Shown piece after piece: positions 1 to 7,794 of a stretch of DNA of 64,000 bases. The stretch lies in assembly GCF_014640555.1 (NCBI RefSeq), contig NZ_BMHE01000028.1, positions 1 through 64,000 on the forward strand. The letters are read 5' to 3'. A program made the translations under genes and the position numbers. How positions within the stretch are numbered: position 1 is the first letter of the stretch; each line of letters opens with the position of its first letter. The notes under the pieces were generated by a model. That model was given only the letters and a program-made list of their open reading frames with translations, searched no databases and was not told the origin of the DNA. This DNA comes from Paenibacillus marchantiophytorum. GTDB lineage: Bacteria; Bacillota; Bacilli; Paenibacillales; NBRC-103111.

Positions 1-123
1 CCCCCTCAAGATGAGATTTCCCAGTATGTAAGACCCCTTGTAGACGACGAGGTTGATAGGTTCGAGGTGGAAGTGCGGCAACGTATGCAGCTGACGAATA
101 CTAATCGGTCGAGGGCTTAACCT
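1..123 (+). rRNA. 23S ribosomal RNA, 3' end (partial)
   Basis: The first ~120 bases match the conserved 3' end of bacterial 23S rRNA, including the segment GACGAATACTAATCGGTCGA and the terminal GGGCTTAACC. The gene begins outside the window. No 5S rRNA follows: after a ~145-base spacer the next gene is tRNA-Ser. The 3' boundary is estimated from the conserved end. Confidence 0.93.
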
Positions 124-267
124 AATCCCAAGCAAGTGAAGATAAGCTTTGTAGCGAATTCCGAATACTTGGTTGGGGCCCAGAAATCCTAAGAACATCT
201 AACTTTACGCACGTTTCGTATCTAGTTTTCAGGGAATACTATTTCCTGTGGTTGTGTATTATAGCTT
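124..267 (+). other. 23S-tRNA spacer without 5S rRNA
   Basis: Spacer between 23S and the tRNA cluster. It contains an rRNA-operon-like ATCTAGTTTTCAGGGAA stretch, of the kind that usually precedes 5S rRNA in Bacilli, but no 5S sequence. I see no promoter or ORF here, so the tRNAs are probably co-transcribed with the rRNA. Confidence 0.5.
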
Positions 268-359
268 GGAGAGATACCCAAGTGGCTATAAGGGGACCCT
301 CTGCTAAGGGGTTAGACTGCGTAAGTGGTGCGAGGGTTCGAATCCCTCTCTCTCCGCCA
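268..359 (+). tRNA. tRNA-Ser (GCT)
   Basis: Cloverleaf with acceptor GGAGAGA/TCTCTCC, a long variable arm typical of a class II tRNA, anticodon loop CTGCTAA (anticodon GCT), T-loop GGTTCGAATCC and an encoded CCA end. Confidence 0.95.
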
Positions 360-386
360 GTTTCCAACTATATACACTTTTTATGT

Positions 387-463
387 GGCGGCGTAGCTCA
401 GCTGGCTAGAGCGTACGGTTCATACCCGTAAGGTCGGGGGTTCGAGCCCCTCTGCCGCTACCA
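387..463 (+). tRNA. tRNA-Met (CAT), elongator type
   Basis: Acceptor GGCGGCG pairs with TGCCGCT. The anticodon loop TTCATAC gives CAT, and CCA is encoded. The paired first acceptor position and the lack of the initiator GGG/CCC anticodon stem indicate elongator rather than initiator tRNA. Confidence 0.93.
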
Positions 464-479
464 TAAAACCAATCAATTC

Positions 480-555
480 GGAGGCTTAGCTCAGCTGGGA
501 GAGCATCTGCCTTACAAGCAGAGGGTCGGCGGTTCGATCCCGTCAGCCTCCACCA
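480..555 (+). tRNA. tRNA-Val (TAC)
   Basis: Acceptor GGAGGCT/AGCCTCC, anticodon loop with TAC, T-arm GGCGGTTCGATCCCGTC and an encoded CCA. Confidence 0.94.
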
Positions 556-566
556 TTTCCTTTTAC

Positions 567-642
<76 letters not shown>

Positions 643-654
643 TCTATAATGCAC

Positions 655-731
655 GGAGCTGTGGTGTAGTGGCCTAACATGCCTGCCTGTCACGCAGGAG
701 ACCGCGGGTTCGAATCCCGTCAGCTCCGCCA
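655..731 (+). tRNA. tRNA-Asp (GTC)
   Basis: Acceptor GGAGCTG/CAGCTCC, anticodon stem CCTGC/GCAGG with loop CTGTCAC (anticodon GTC), encoded CCA. Confidence 0.94.
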
Positions 732-768
732 TTATTTTAAGTAAGACAAGCTAGTAGTACGTAAATAA

Positions 769-841
<73 letters not shown>

Positions 842-887
842 TTGAGATGGTTGTGCTGCTTTGATGCAGCACAGGTATCTCGTATCT

Positions 888-969
888 GGAGGCTTAGTGA
901 AGTGGCTAAACACGGCAGACTGTAAATCTGCTCTCTCCGAGTTCGGTGGTTCGAATCCATCAGCCTCCA
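888..969 (+). tRNA. tRNA-Tyr (GTA)
   Basis: Class II tRNA with a long variable arm, acceptor GGAGGCT/AGCCTCC, anticodon loop CTGTAAA (anticodon GTA). No CCA is encoded. Confidence 0.94.
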
Positions 970-978
970 TATTTCCAT

Positions 979-1051
979 GAGTCATTAGCTCAGTTGGTAG
1001 AGCACCTGACTTTTAATCAGGGTGTCGTAGGTTCGAATCCTACATGACTCA
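979..1051 (+). tRNA. tRNA-Lys (TTT)
   Basis: Acceptor GAGTCAT/ATGACTC, anticodon loop CTTTTAA (anticodon TTT), T-arm GTAGGTTCGAATCCTAC. No CCA is encoded. It is the last gene of the rRNA-tRNA unit. Confidence 0.95.
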
Positions 1052-1103
1052 CTTTTATAAGTAAACAACATGGACCAGTTAGGGTCTTTTTTTATATGAA
1101 GAG

Positions 1104-1146
1104 GCTTCCCAAAAGGTTAAAAACCTGAGGGAAGCTTTTTTTTGTC
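1104..1146 (+). terminator. Rho-independent terminator of the rRNA-tRNA operon
   Basis: GCTTCCC pairs with GGGAAGC, with an inner GGTT/AACC helix, followed by a run of nine or ten T residues. It lies 50 bases after tRNA-Lys. A weaker hairpin (GACC/GGTC plus T7) sits just before it. Confidence 0.85.
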
Positions 1147-1487
1147 CACATAGATTCATTTCAAAAAAGTATTTACATGTTTTGGAGCCATCGAGGAGGA
1201 GTAAACGCAGCTGCCTCGCGCAGAGATAAGGGAACGTCAAGCCTCTATTCTGGGAAAAATCACTATTTTTGCGAGCTTGAGGGAACTACAGGGCGCTATT
1301 TTACTGTTTGAGGGGGAAATTCAGCGTTTTTAGCAGAAATAAGGCCCTGTAGTTCCGCTATTGCCTCAGCATCCCTGCTATTTACCGAAATAGCGTACCT
1401 GAGTTCCCTTAATAAGATTCCCCCGTTCTTATAAGCTCATCTCCTGCAGGCGAAGCCGTGTTCTCATAGGGCTATCTACTCTAAATG
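1146..1487. repeat. Intergenic region with inverted repeat
   Basis: No gene is visible between the tRNA terminator and the converging MTH1187 gene. A perfect 13-base inverted repeat is present: GGAACTACAGGGC at 1282-1294 and GCCCTGTAGTTCC at 1344-1356. A weaker related half follows near 1395-1410 (CTGAGTTCCCTT). The flanking GCTATTT motifs also recur, so this looks like a dispersed, non-coding repeat element. Confidence 0.55.
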
Positions 1488-1790
1488 CTATTTCAACTTA
1501 TCAGTAACAGACTGCATCTTCTGCTGCATGGATGCTGGCTTGTCGCGGCGATCGTCGATTTTGATGGAGGTGGAGACGCGTTCAGCACCGTTCGTGAAGG
1601 GAACTTCATGGACGGCACGAATGACAGCTAATACGCGATCTAAGGAGCCTTCAAGAATGGTGCCCATAGGTGTCATTTGGAAGGTGATGTCCGTATGTTT
1701 TTCTAATTCCTTGTGTAGGTCAGCAACATAGCTGCTAAGGCTGGTAGTTGCTGTCCCTATGGGGATAATGGTGAATTCAGCGATGGCCAT
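1488..1790 (-). CDS. MTH1187/YqgV family thiamine-binding-like protein
   Basis: A 100-residue protein of the MTH1187 (UPF0045) family, small ferredoxin-fold proteins, some of which bind thiamine or related pyrimidines. The start MAIAEFTIIPIG, the segment FQMTPMGTILEG and the region around VPFTNGAERVSTSIKIDDR are family hallmarks. Length is normal for the family. The ATG at 1790 is preceded by AAAGGAG at a rather long spacing of about 13 bases. The gene stands alone, 76 bases downstream of and on the same strand as the GMC oxidoreductase gene, so it may be cotranscribed with it. The ligand in this organism is not known. Confidence 0.85.
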   Translation of the reverse strand: MAIAEFTIIPIGTATTSLSSYVADLHKELEKHTDITFQMTPMGTILEGSLDRVLAVIRAVHEVPFTNGAERVSTSIKIDDRRDKPASMQQKMQSVTDKLK

Positions 1791-1866
1791 TGGATGTTAT
1801 GGTCTCCTTTCATTTAGATAAGGCTGTACCTCCTATTGTAGAGGAGTGGCGCCATAGAAAGCAATG

Positions 1867-3429
1867 TTAGGAGCTAGCCAGGTCGATGATGTAGTCAGCC
1901 GTTCTGGCGGCAAGCGCCATGATGGTATTCGTCGGGTTGACTCCGCTGGAGGTAACAAATACACTGGCATCGCAGATAAACAGATTAGGAATGTCGTGGC
2001 TTTGGCCATAAGCGTTAACAACGGATGTGGCTGGGTTATTGCCCATGCGGCATCCGCCCATCAGATGCTGCGTATCTGGCACCACGTAGGCAATTTGGCC
2101 ACCGGCTGCCTTCAGAATCAGCTTCATATTGTCAACGGCATGATCAATGAGCTTTCGATCATTTGCGCTATATGCGAATGAGACAGAAGCGCGCGGCATG
2201 CCGTTTTCGTCTTTTTCCTCGGATAAGATGACCTGATTATCGGGTTGCGGAAGCACTTCGCCTACCATGGTTAGCCGTCCATAGTAATTGTAATCACGCA
2301 TCGCTTCTTTCAGATGTTCTCCCCATAAGAAGTCTTCGGCTGATTTACTGATCCCTTGAGCCATGTCAATGGGTCTTGTACCATGGGCGTGAAGGGTATA
2401 GCCGCGTACGAATCCTCTATGCAGATCAGTCTCGTAGAAATCCTGAGTGGACGCAAGGACAGGTGTTCCTTTGTAGAGGCGCACTTCCTGATCAAATTTG
2501 GCGTAAACATCGTTGCTGCTGTGTGTCATGATCGCGCGGCCTACCCAACCGCTGGAATTAGCAAGACCATCGGGAAATAGCGGTGTAGCTGAATGCAGCA
2601 GCAGACGAGGAGTTTCTACAGCATGCGCGCATACAATCACTGTTTTGGCTCGCTGGCGATAGGTTGTTCCTTGATGGACAAAGAGAGCGCCACAGGCATG
2701 TCCATATTCATCGATTTCGATTTGAGTGACCATGCAATTCGTTAGTACCTCCGCCCCTGCTTGAACAGCTTGAGGGAGGTGGACGATCAATGTACTGAAT
2801 TTGGCATTGGTCATGCAGCCCTGCATGCAGAAACCTCGATGTGTACAAGGGGATCGACCGTCCTGTGGAGCAGACAAAATGGCGAGGGGTGTCACGACAG
2901 ACTGAATACGTAAAGTGTCACAGCCTTTTTGAAATAGATAAGCATTCGTGCTCAAGGCATCATGCGGTGGATGAGGATAGGGACCATTGAAATTCCCCCA
3001 CGGGAAATATTTGGGTCCGGAAACCGCGACTTCTTTTTCAATCCTGCTGTAATACGGTTCTAAATCTTTGTAATGAATCGGCCAATCCTCGCCCACGCCG
3101 TCGATCGATTTGGTTTTGAAATCTGATTCATGGAATCGCAAAAAAACACCGGTAAAGTTCTGTGTTCCCCCGCCAACCCCCCTGCCGGAATGATCATATC
3201 CCATGTCAAAAGGATCGCTTCCGTCGAATATCCGCGTATCCTCCCAGGCGAGCTGCCGCATGCTTAACTCGTCGCTGGCAAAGTCTTTCTCTGGGTCCCG
3301 CCAAGGACCCGCCTCAAGGACGACAACGCTAAGCCCAGCTTCGCTGAGCTCTTTGGCCAGCACGCCGCCGGCAGCTCCTGCCCCTACGATTAGAATATCG
3401 ACAGCATCATGTTCATGTCTCCAATTCAT
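1867..3429 (-). CDS. GMC family oxidoreductase, FAD subunit
   Basis: A ~520-residue flavoprotein of the glucose-methanol-choline family, which oxidises alcohol or sugar hydroxyls. The N-terminal dinucleotide-binding motif VGAGAAGGVLAKELSEAG is followed by the LEAGP turn. The C-terminal catalytic region shows HLMGGCRMG and NPTNTIMALA. I chose the ATG at 3429 because it overlaps the stop of the upstream small-subunit gene (ATGA) and has GGAGG upstream; the frame is open further up, but that part lacks family similarity. The pairing resembles membrane-linked gluconate/2-ketogluconate/sorbitol dehydrogenases, but no cytochrome c subunit follows here. The substrate cannot be told from sequence. 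Confidence 0.9.
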   Translation of the reverse strand: MNWRHEHDAVDILIVGAGAAGGVLAKELSEAGLSVVVLEAGPWRDPEKDFASDELSMRQLAWEDTRIFDGSDPFDMGYDHSGRGVGGGTQNFTGVFLRFHESDFKTKSIDGVGEDWPIHYKDLEPYYSRIEKEVAVSGPKYFPWGNFNGPYPHPPHDALSTNAYLFQKGCDTLRIQSVVTPLAILSAPQDGRSPCTHRGFCMQGCMTNAKFSTLIVHLPQAVQAGAEVLTNCMVTQIEIDEYGHACGALFVHQGTTYRQRAKTVIVCAHAVETPRLLLHSATPLFPDGLANSSGWVGRAIMTHSSNDVYAKFDQEVRLYKGTPVLASTQDFYETDLHRGFVRGYTLHAHGTRPIDMAQGISKSAEDFLWGEHLKEAMRDYNYYGRLTMVGEVLPQPDNQVILSEEKDENGMPRASVSFAYSANDRKLIDHAVDNMKLILKAAGGQIAYVVPDTQHLMGGCRMGNNPATSVVNAYGQSHDIPNLFICDASVFVTSSGVNPTNTIMALAARTADYIIDLASS

Positions 3430-4022
3430 GGCTTCCTCACGGCCTCCCAAGGATCGACTTGGCCCGGCGCTGTTCTGACATACCCTCGTGGATAAGCGGG
3501 GCCTCCAAAACCGATCTCTGACCAAACCAAAGGATGAGAATAGTAGGCATCAACGCTCAGTTGAAGCAGTTTCTGAAACAGCGCTTTCTGAGGGATGCCA
3601 TCCCATGAACGGGTGGGAGGATAGGTTGCCGTGCTGATTTGGCGCATGATTTGGCGCTGCGCAGGTTCGTCGAGTTTGAAGAAAGGCAGACTTGCGGCTA
3701 GCCAACCGGCCTCATCAATCCCTTTCAATCCCTGACGCAGCAAGTGTCGAATGGGGGGAGTGTCGCGTTTACGTTGGCCTTCCCCTTTGTTGTCAGTCAA
3801 AGCTTGATCCATATGACTAAGTATATATTGAATGATATCCCCACGGTGATCATCCATGAGCAGGCCGCACCAAGTTCTTAAGGTTTCAGCCTCAACGTTG
3901 GTTAAGAAACCATAGGACTGCTCACGTATTAAGCGAGCGGCAACGATAGAGCGCGTATGTGGATCCCATTCCTTTTGTTCATCCATGACGTTATATGTCG
4001 GATAATAGGTGTTTTTTATCAT
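3426..4022 (-). CDS. Gluconate 2-dehydrogenase subunit 3 family protein
   Basis: A 198-residue protein of the family of small subunits that accompany GMC-type flavoprotein dehydrogenases. In gluconate dehydrogenase subunit 3 stabilises or assists export of the flavoprotein. The segment around FLTNVEAETLRTWCGLLMDDHRG and the C-terminal FGGPAYPRGYV are typical. Unlike many homologues, no twin-arginine signal is visible at the N terminus, so this pair may be cytoplasmic; that is inference. The start ATG at 4022 has GAGGAG nine bases upstream, and its stop overlaps the next gene by four bases, which suggests translational coupling. Confidence 0.85.
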   Translation of the reverse strand: MIKNTYYPTYNVMDEQKEWDPHTRSIVAARLIREQSYGFLTNVEAETLRTWCGLLMDDHRGDIIQYILSHMDQALTDNKGEGQRKRDTPPIRHLLRQGLKGIDEAGWLAASLPFFKLDEPAQRQIMRQISTATYPPTRSWDGIPQKALFQKLLQLSVDAYYSHPLVWSEIGFGGPAYPRGYVRTAPGQVDPWEAVRKP

Positions 4023-4220
4023 AAGTTATCTCCTCAGAATCACAGCAGTCTCTGTACAATTATTTCCAAATTCACGAAGAATATGAGTAGAACAGACGAT
4101 TAGCCGAACTCATTATGTAGAGAATTCAAGAAAGTATTGGATTTTAACCCAATGAATGATTTGGCAAGAGTGGTAATGTTGTGGCATATAGGAAACATTT
4201 TAGGAATGAAAGACTTTTCA

Positions 4221-4232
4221 TTACCATGGTAA
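4221..4232. promoter_or_regulatory. Perfect 12-base palindrome (possible operator)
   Basis: TTACCATGGTAA lies between the divergent dehydrogenase pair and the NlpC/P60 gene, about 60 bases upstream of the latter. It has the size and symmetry of a dimeric repressor site. No regulator gene is adjacent, so the role is a guess. Confidence 0.3.
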
Positions 4233-4292
4233 CCTTATTCTAGACCGAGAGAACATTCCCATTTTTACAAATAATCTCGCACAGGAGGAAAT

Positions 4293-5147
4293 ATGATGAT
4301 GAAAAGTTTGGCACACCGTACGCTGGGGATCACAGCCGCGATAACGATTGCTTTATCTGCGACAACGGCAGTTTCCGCTTATGCGGCTAATGATGATATG
4401 GATGCTGTATCTTTGGCGAAAAAAATGGTTGGTGTCGATTACTCCAAAAGCAATGAGAAGCCATCTGCAGGCTTCGATTCGTCTGGATTAATCTATTACG
4501 TCTATCAAACTTTGAATTATTCGGTTCCCAGATCGCTTAACGAGCAGTTTAATATGAATAAAACGAAAATTTCGAGTTTGGCCAAAGCGGAGCCAGGTGA
4601 CGTCTTGTTCTTTGGTAGTGGCAATAAGCCAACGTATGCTGGGATCTATGTAGGAGCAGGTAAAATGGTCATGGCTTCCCAGAGCAAAGACGAAGTCGTC
4701 ACTCGCAATGTGAATGATTATAAGAGCAGTTTCATCAGTGGCAAAAGCATCCTTTCCGCCAAGGATCGGCTGAAAGCAGAATTGATTTTGACAGCCCAAA
4801 AATATCTAGGCACACCTTATGTCTTCGGGGCGAAATATGGACAAACCAAGACAATGGATTGTTCGTCGTTTACGAAAACGGTATTCGCGGAATACGGCAT
4901 AACGCTGCCGCGTGTGTCCCGCGACCAAGCGAAAGAAGGTACTTACGTAAGCAAAAGCAATCTGCAAGTGGGAGATCTGGTCTTCTTCACTACGATAGAT
5001 TCCGGTAAGAATATCGGTCATGTCGGCATCTATGTCGGTGATGGCAATATGATCCATACGTATGGCGAGGGCGGAGTGAAATTTACTTCCATTAATAAAG
5101 AGTGGTGGGCGGATCATTACGTGACGGCTCGCCGCGTTTTGAACTAG
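4293..5147 (+). CDS. Secreted NlpC/P60 (C40) peptidase with one degenerate and one intact domain
   Basis: A 284-residue protein with a signal peptide (cleavage near SAYA-AND, residue 31) and two NlpC/P60 domains. The C-terminal domain (~160-284) keeps the cysteine in MDCSSF (C190) and histidine in IGHVGIYVGDG (H243), as expected for a cell-wall gamma-D-glutamyl-L-diamino-acid endopeptidase. The N-terminal domain (~38-150) has the same fold signature, but the cysteine is serine (FDSSGL, S63) and the histidine is tyrosine (TYAGIYVG, Y115), so it should be inactive and may bind peptidoglycan instead. Three consecutive ATG codons follow AGGAGG; the second (4296) or third (4299) has the better spacing. 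Confidence 0.88.
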   Translation: MMMKSLAHRTLGITAAITIALSATTAVSAYAANDDMDAVSLAKKMVGVDYSKSNEKPSAGFDSSGLIYYVYQTLNYSVPRSLNEQFNMNKTKISSLAKAEPGDVLFFGSGNKPTYAGIYVGAGKMVMASQSKDEVVTRNVNDYKSSFISGKSILSAKDRLKAELILTAQKYLGTPYVFGAKYGQTKTMDCSSFTKTVFAEYGITLPRVSRDQAKEGTYVSKSNLQVGDLVFFTTIDSGKNIGHVGIYVGDGNMIHTYGEGGVKFTSINKEWWADHYVTARRVLN

Positions 5148-5160
5148 AGGTTGGATAAGA

Positions 5161-5197
5161 ATCCCTTTTGCACCTACGTGCAGAAGGGATCTTTCAC
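5161..5197 (+). terminator. Terminator after the NlpC/P60 gene
   Basis: ATCCCTT and TGCAC arms pair with GTGCA and AAGGGAT around the loop CTAC, followed by CTTTC. The T-tract is short. Confidence 0.6.
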
Positions 5198-5270
5198 ATC
5201 CAGGGGGTCACATATGCTACAATAGAGAGATAGATATAGAAGAAAGCTATTGGAGTAAGGAGAGAGGCAG

Positions 5271-6386
5271 ATGGATTGGGAGCGAGTCAAAGAGCGATTG
5301 GAAGCGGTTTTACAGACACCTATACAGATTAGTTCCCTCCCCGAGGCGGCTTGGCTGCAGCTGGTTGAAGAACAAGAAGGCAATGCGGAAGGCTCAGGCC
5401 GAAGTGTTGTACGTGGTCAGGAAGTGCTGTTTTATTTATCAAAGGAACAGAATGATATTCGCGTTCTGGAAGTGTTCGGAGCCCAACTAACGGTATCTGA
5501 GCGCAAGCTGGTAGAAATGACTGTTGAGTCCAAGCAATCGCAAGAAAAGAAGCAATGGGGCACATTTCTTTCGGAAGATGAAAGAAAAGCGCATCAATTA
5601 AGAGATTGGCTGCTTGAGCAGATGGAACGCGGTTCGACTTATGCGGAACTGCCCGATGCGCTGGCTTCCCAATCCTCACTCTATTCGACCAAAATTCCAT
5701 TGCTTTTATATGGCGATTATTCTCAAAACCAGAGTGTTTCCTACGCGGAACTGAAGAAGCTGTTGGAATCCTTCTTTGAATCCGAGATTATCTTGATTCC
5801 ATTATTGGATAAAGAATGGCTGATTCTCGCTCCTGAAGGTCTATTAACCAGTGGCAGCGAGGAAAGGGATGGCGATGAGGAAGAGAGTGTTGAACAAATT
5901 CTCGATGCGCTTGGTTCAGGTTTATATGAAATGCTGGCTAATGAATGGGTGGGAGAATGTCATCTCGCTATTGATTATCCGGTTAAACCGGCCAAATCCT
6001 TATTCGCAACGATTCTAAAATTGCGGGAAACGATTATGCTAGGCCGTTCTTTCCATGTAGGCAGCTTCCTTCATTTGCGTTGGGAGCTTCGATTGGAGAA
6101 ACTGCTGCATTTGATCGATGAAGAGGAAAAGTCAGAGTTCTTGGAACAGGTGCTTCGCGGCACGGATCATGCGCTGGATACGGAGACGGTGACGACGCTG
6201 GAACATTTCTTCTCTCTTGATTGCAATGTTAGCGAGACGGCGAAGAAGTTATATATTCATAGAAATACTTTGTTGTACCGTTTGGACAAGTTCAAAAACG
6301 AGACAGGACTTGATGTGAGAACCTTCAATCATGCTGTTTTGGTAAGACTGGCATTGCTATTGTACAAAGTAACGAAAAGAAAGTGA
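5271..6386 (+). CDS. PucR/CdaR-type helix-turn-helix regulator
   Basis: A 371-residue protein whose last ~55 residues form the PucR C-terminal helix-turn-helix: residues around NVSETAKKLYIHRNTLLYRL are the DNA-binding signature. The first ~300 residues show no recognisable sensor motif and are rich in acidic residues; they may be a GGDEF-like or ligand-sensing module as in CdaR/PucR relatives. The ATG is preceded by AAGGAGAGAGG. It sits 111 bases upstream of the MsmX-type sugar ATPase gene in the same direction, so it may respond to sugar status and control that gene. This regulatory link is inferred from position only. Confidence 0.75.
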   Translation: MDWERVKERLEAVLQTPIQISSLPEAAWLQLVEEQEGNAEGSGRSVVRGQEVLFYLSKEQNDIRVLEVFGAQLTVSERKLVEMTVESKQSQEKKQWGTFLSEDERKAHQLRDWLLEQMERGSTYAELPDALASQSSLYSTKIPLLLYGDYSQNQSVSYAELKKLLESFFESEIILIPLLDKEWLILAPEGLLTSGSEERDGDEEESVEQILDALGSGLYEMLANEWVGECHLAIDYPVKPAKSLFATILKLRETIMLGRSFHVGSFLHLRWELRLEKLLHLIDEEEKSEFLEQVLRGTDHALDTETVTTLEHFFSLDCNVSETAKKLYIHRNTLLYRLDKFKNETGLDVRTFNHAVLVRLALLLYKVTKRK

Positions 6387-6497
6387 TTTTTTTGTAGGGA
6401 TTGTGCATAGTCAGTCAGGCATCTGTAGGGTAAGATGAGTATATTGAAAAGTTGATTAAGAAGTCATTAATCGATAAATCGTAGGGGGAATGAAACC

Positions 6498-7628
6498 ATG
6501 GCAGGCGTACGTTTAAATCATATCGTTAAAAGATATTCTGGTGCAGAAGAATCTACAGTTAAAGATTTCCATCTTGAAGTTGAAGATAAAGAGTTCGTCG
6601 TATTGGTTGGAGCATCCGGTTGCGGAAAATCCACAACTCTTCGTATGATCGCAGGATTAGAGGAAATTACTGAAGGTGAATTGTACATCGGAGACCGCCT
6701 TGTTAATGATGTCGCTCCAAAAGATCGCGATATCGCGATGGTATTCCAATCCTATGCCCTTTATCCGCATATGACTGTTTATCAAAACATGGCATTCGGT
6801 TTGAAACTTCGTAAATTCAAAAAAGCTGATATCGATGCTCGCGTTCGCGAAGCAGCGAAAATTCTAGATATCGTTCATTTGTTGGATCGTAAGCCAAAAG
6901 CTCTTTCCGGTGGTCAACGTCAACGTGTTGCCTTGGGTCGTGCGATTGTTCGTGAGCCACAAGTCTTCTTGATGGATGAGCCGCTTTCCAACTTGGATGC
7001 GAAACTTCGTGTTCAAATGCGTGCGGAAATTACAAAATTGACAAAACGTCTTGGTGTTACGACAATCTACGTAACGCATGACCAAATCGAAGCTATGACA
7101 ATGGGCGATCGCATCGTTGTTATGGACAAAGGTATTATTCAACAAGCAGCTACACCAGAAGAAATTTACAACTTCCCAGTGAATATCTTCGTTGCGGGCT
7201 TCATCGGATCCCCATCCATGAACTTCATGACAGGTACATTAACACAAGAAGGCAGCGGCATTTTCTTTAAAGCAGGATCTGTTAACGTTGAAGTTCCAGC
7301 TGGTAAAGCACAAGTATTGAAAGACAAAGGTTTCGTTGGTAAAGAAGTGATTCTGGGTGTTCGTCCAGAAGATATCCACGAAGAGCCTGTATTCTTGGAA
7401 GCATCCCCGAACACAGTATTCAACGTTAACGTTGAGTTGACTGAGAACTTGGGTCACGAAATGTACTTGTACCTGAACGGTATCGGCGCTAACACGGTAA
7501 TCGCGCGTGTTGACGGTCGTTCCGGAATCAAAGAAGGCACAAACGTGAAATTGGCTTTGGACATGAACAAAATCCATTTCTTCGATAAAGATACTACATT
7601 ATCTATCCTGGTTAATCCAAACCTGTAG
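6498..7628 (+). CDS. Sugar ABC transporter ATP-binding protein, UgpC/MsmX type
   Basis: A 376-residue ATPase of the carbohydrate uptake (CUT1/MalK) type. Visible motifs are Walker A GASGCGKSTT, Q-loop MVFQSYALYPHMTV, signature LSGGQRQRVALGRA, Walker B VFLMDEPLSNLDAKLR and the H-loop ending TIYVTHDQIEAMTMGDR. A C-terminal regulatory OB domain (TOBE-like, ~240-370) is present. In Bacilli one such ATPase (MsmX) serves many sugar importers whose operons lack their own ATPase; the gene standing apart from permeases fits that. Codon use is strongly biased toward common codons, as expected for high expression. A strong terminator follows. Confidence 0.92.
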   Translation: MAGVRLNHIVKRYSGAEESTVKDFHLEVEDKEFVVLVGASGCGKSTTLRMIAGLEEITEGELYIGDRLVNDVAPKDRDIAMVFQSYALYPHMTVYQNMAFGLKLRKFKKADIDARVREAAKILDIVHLLDRKPKALSGGQRQRVALGRAIVREPQVFLMDEPLSNLDAKLRVQMRAEITKLTKRLGVTTIYVTHDQIEAMTMGDRIVVMDKGIIQQAATPEEIYNFPVNIFVAGFIGSPSMNFMTGTLTQEGSGIFFKAGSVNVEVPAGKAQVLKDKGFVGKEVILGVRPEDIHEEPVFLEASPNTVFNVNVELTENLGHEMYLYLNGIGANTVIARVDGRSGIKEGTNVKLALDMNKIHFFDKDTTLSILVNPNL

Positions 7629-7639
7629 GTTTAATTAGA

Positions 7640-7670
7640 AAGGCCAGCCGTTATCGGCTGGCCTTTTTGT
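7640..7670 (+). terminator. Terminator after the UgpC/MsmX ATPase gene
   Basis: AGGCCAGCCG and CGGCTGGCCT form a 10-bp GC-rich stem with loop TTAT, followed by TTTTT. Confidence 0.93.
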
Positions 7671-7690
7671 TTGTATCTCGAAGACGATAG

Positions 7691-7719
7691 TTGATTTCAC
7701 TTAGGTATTCCATTACGAT
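7691..7719 (+). promoter_or_regulatory. Possible sigma-A promoter for hprK
   Basis: TTGATT at 7691-7696 and TACGAT at 7714-7719 are separated by 17 bases, ~75 bases upstream of hprK and downstream of a terminator. The match to consensus is moderate. Confidence 0.4.
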
Positions 7720-7794
7720 GAAAGTATTGGAAAGAAATGAATATAAGCAGATGAAGCACGTTATGCATAGGCGAAACTCGGAGGAGATAGGACG

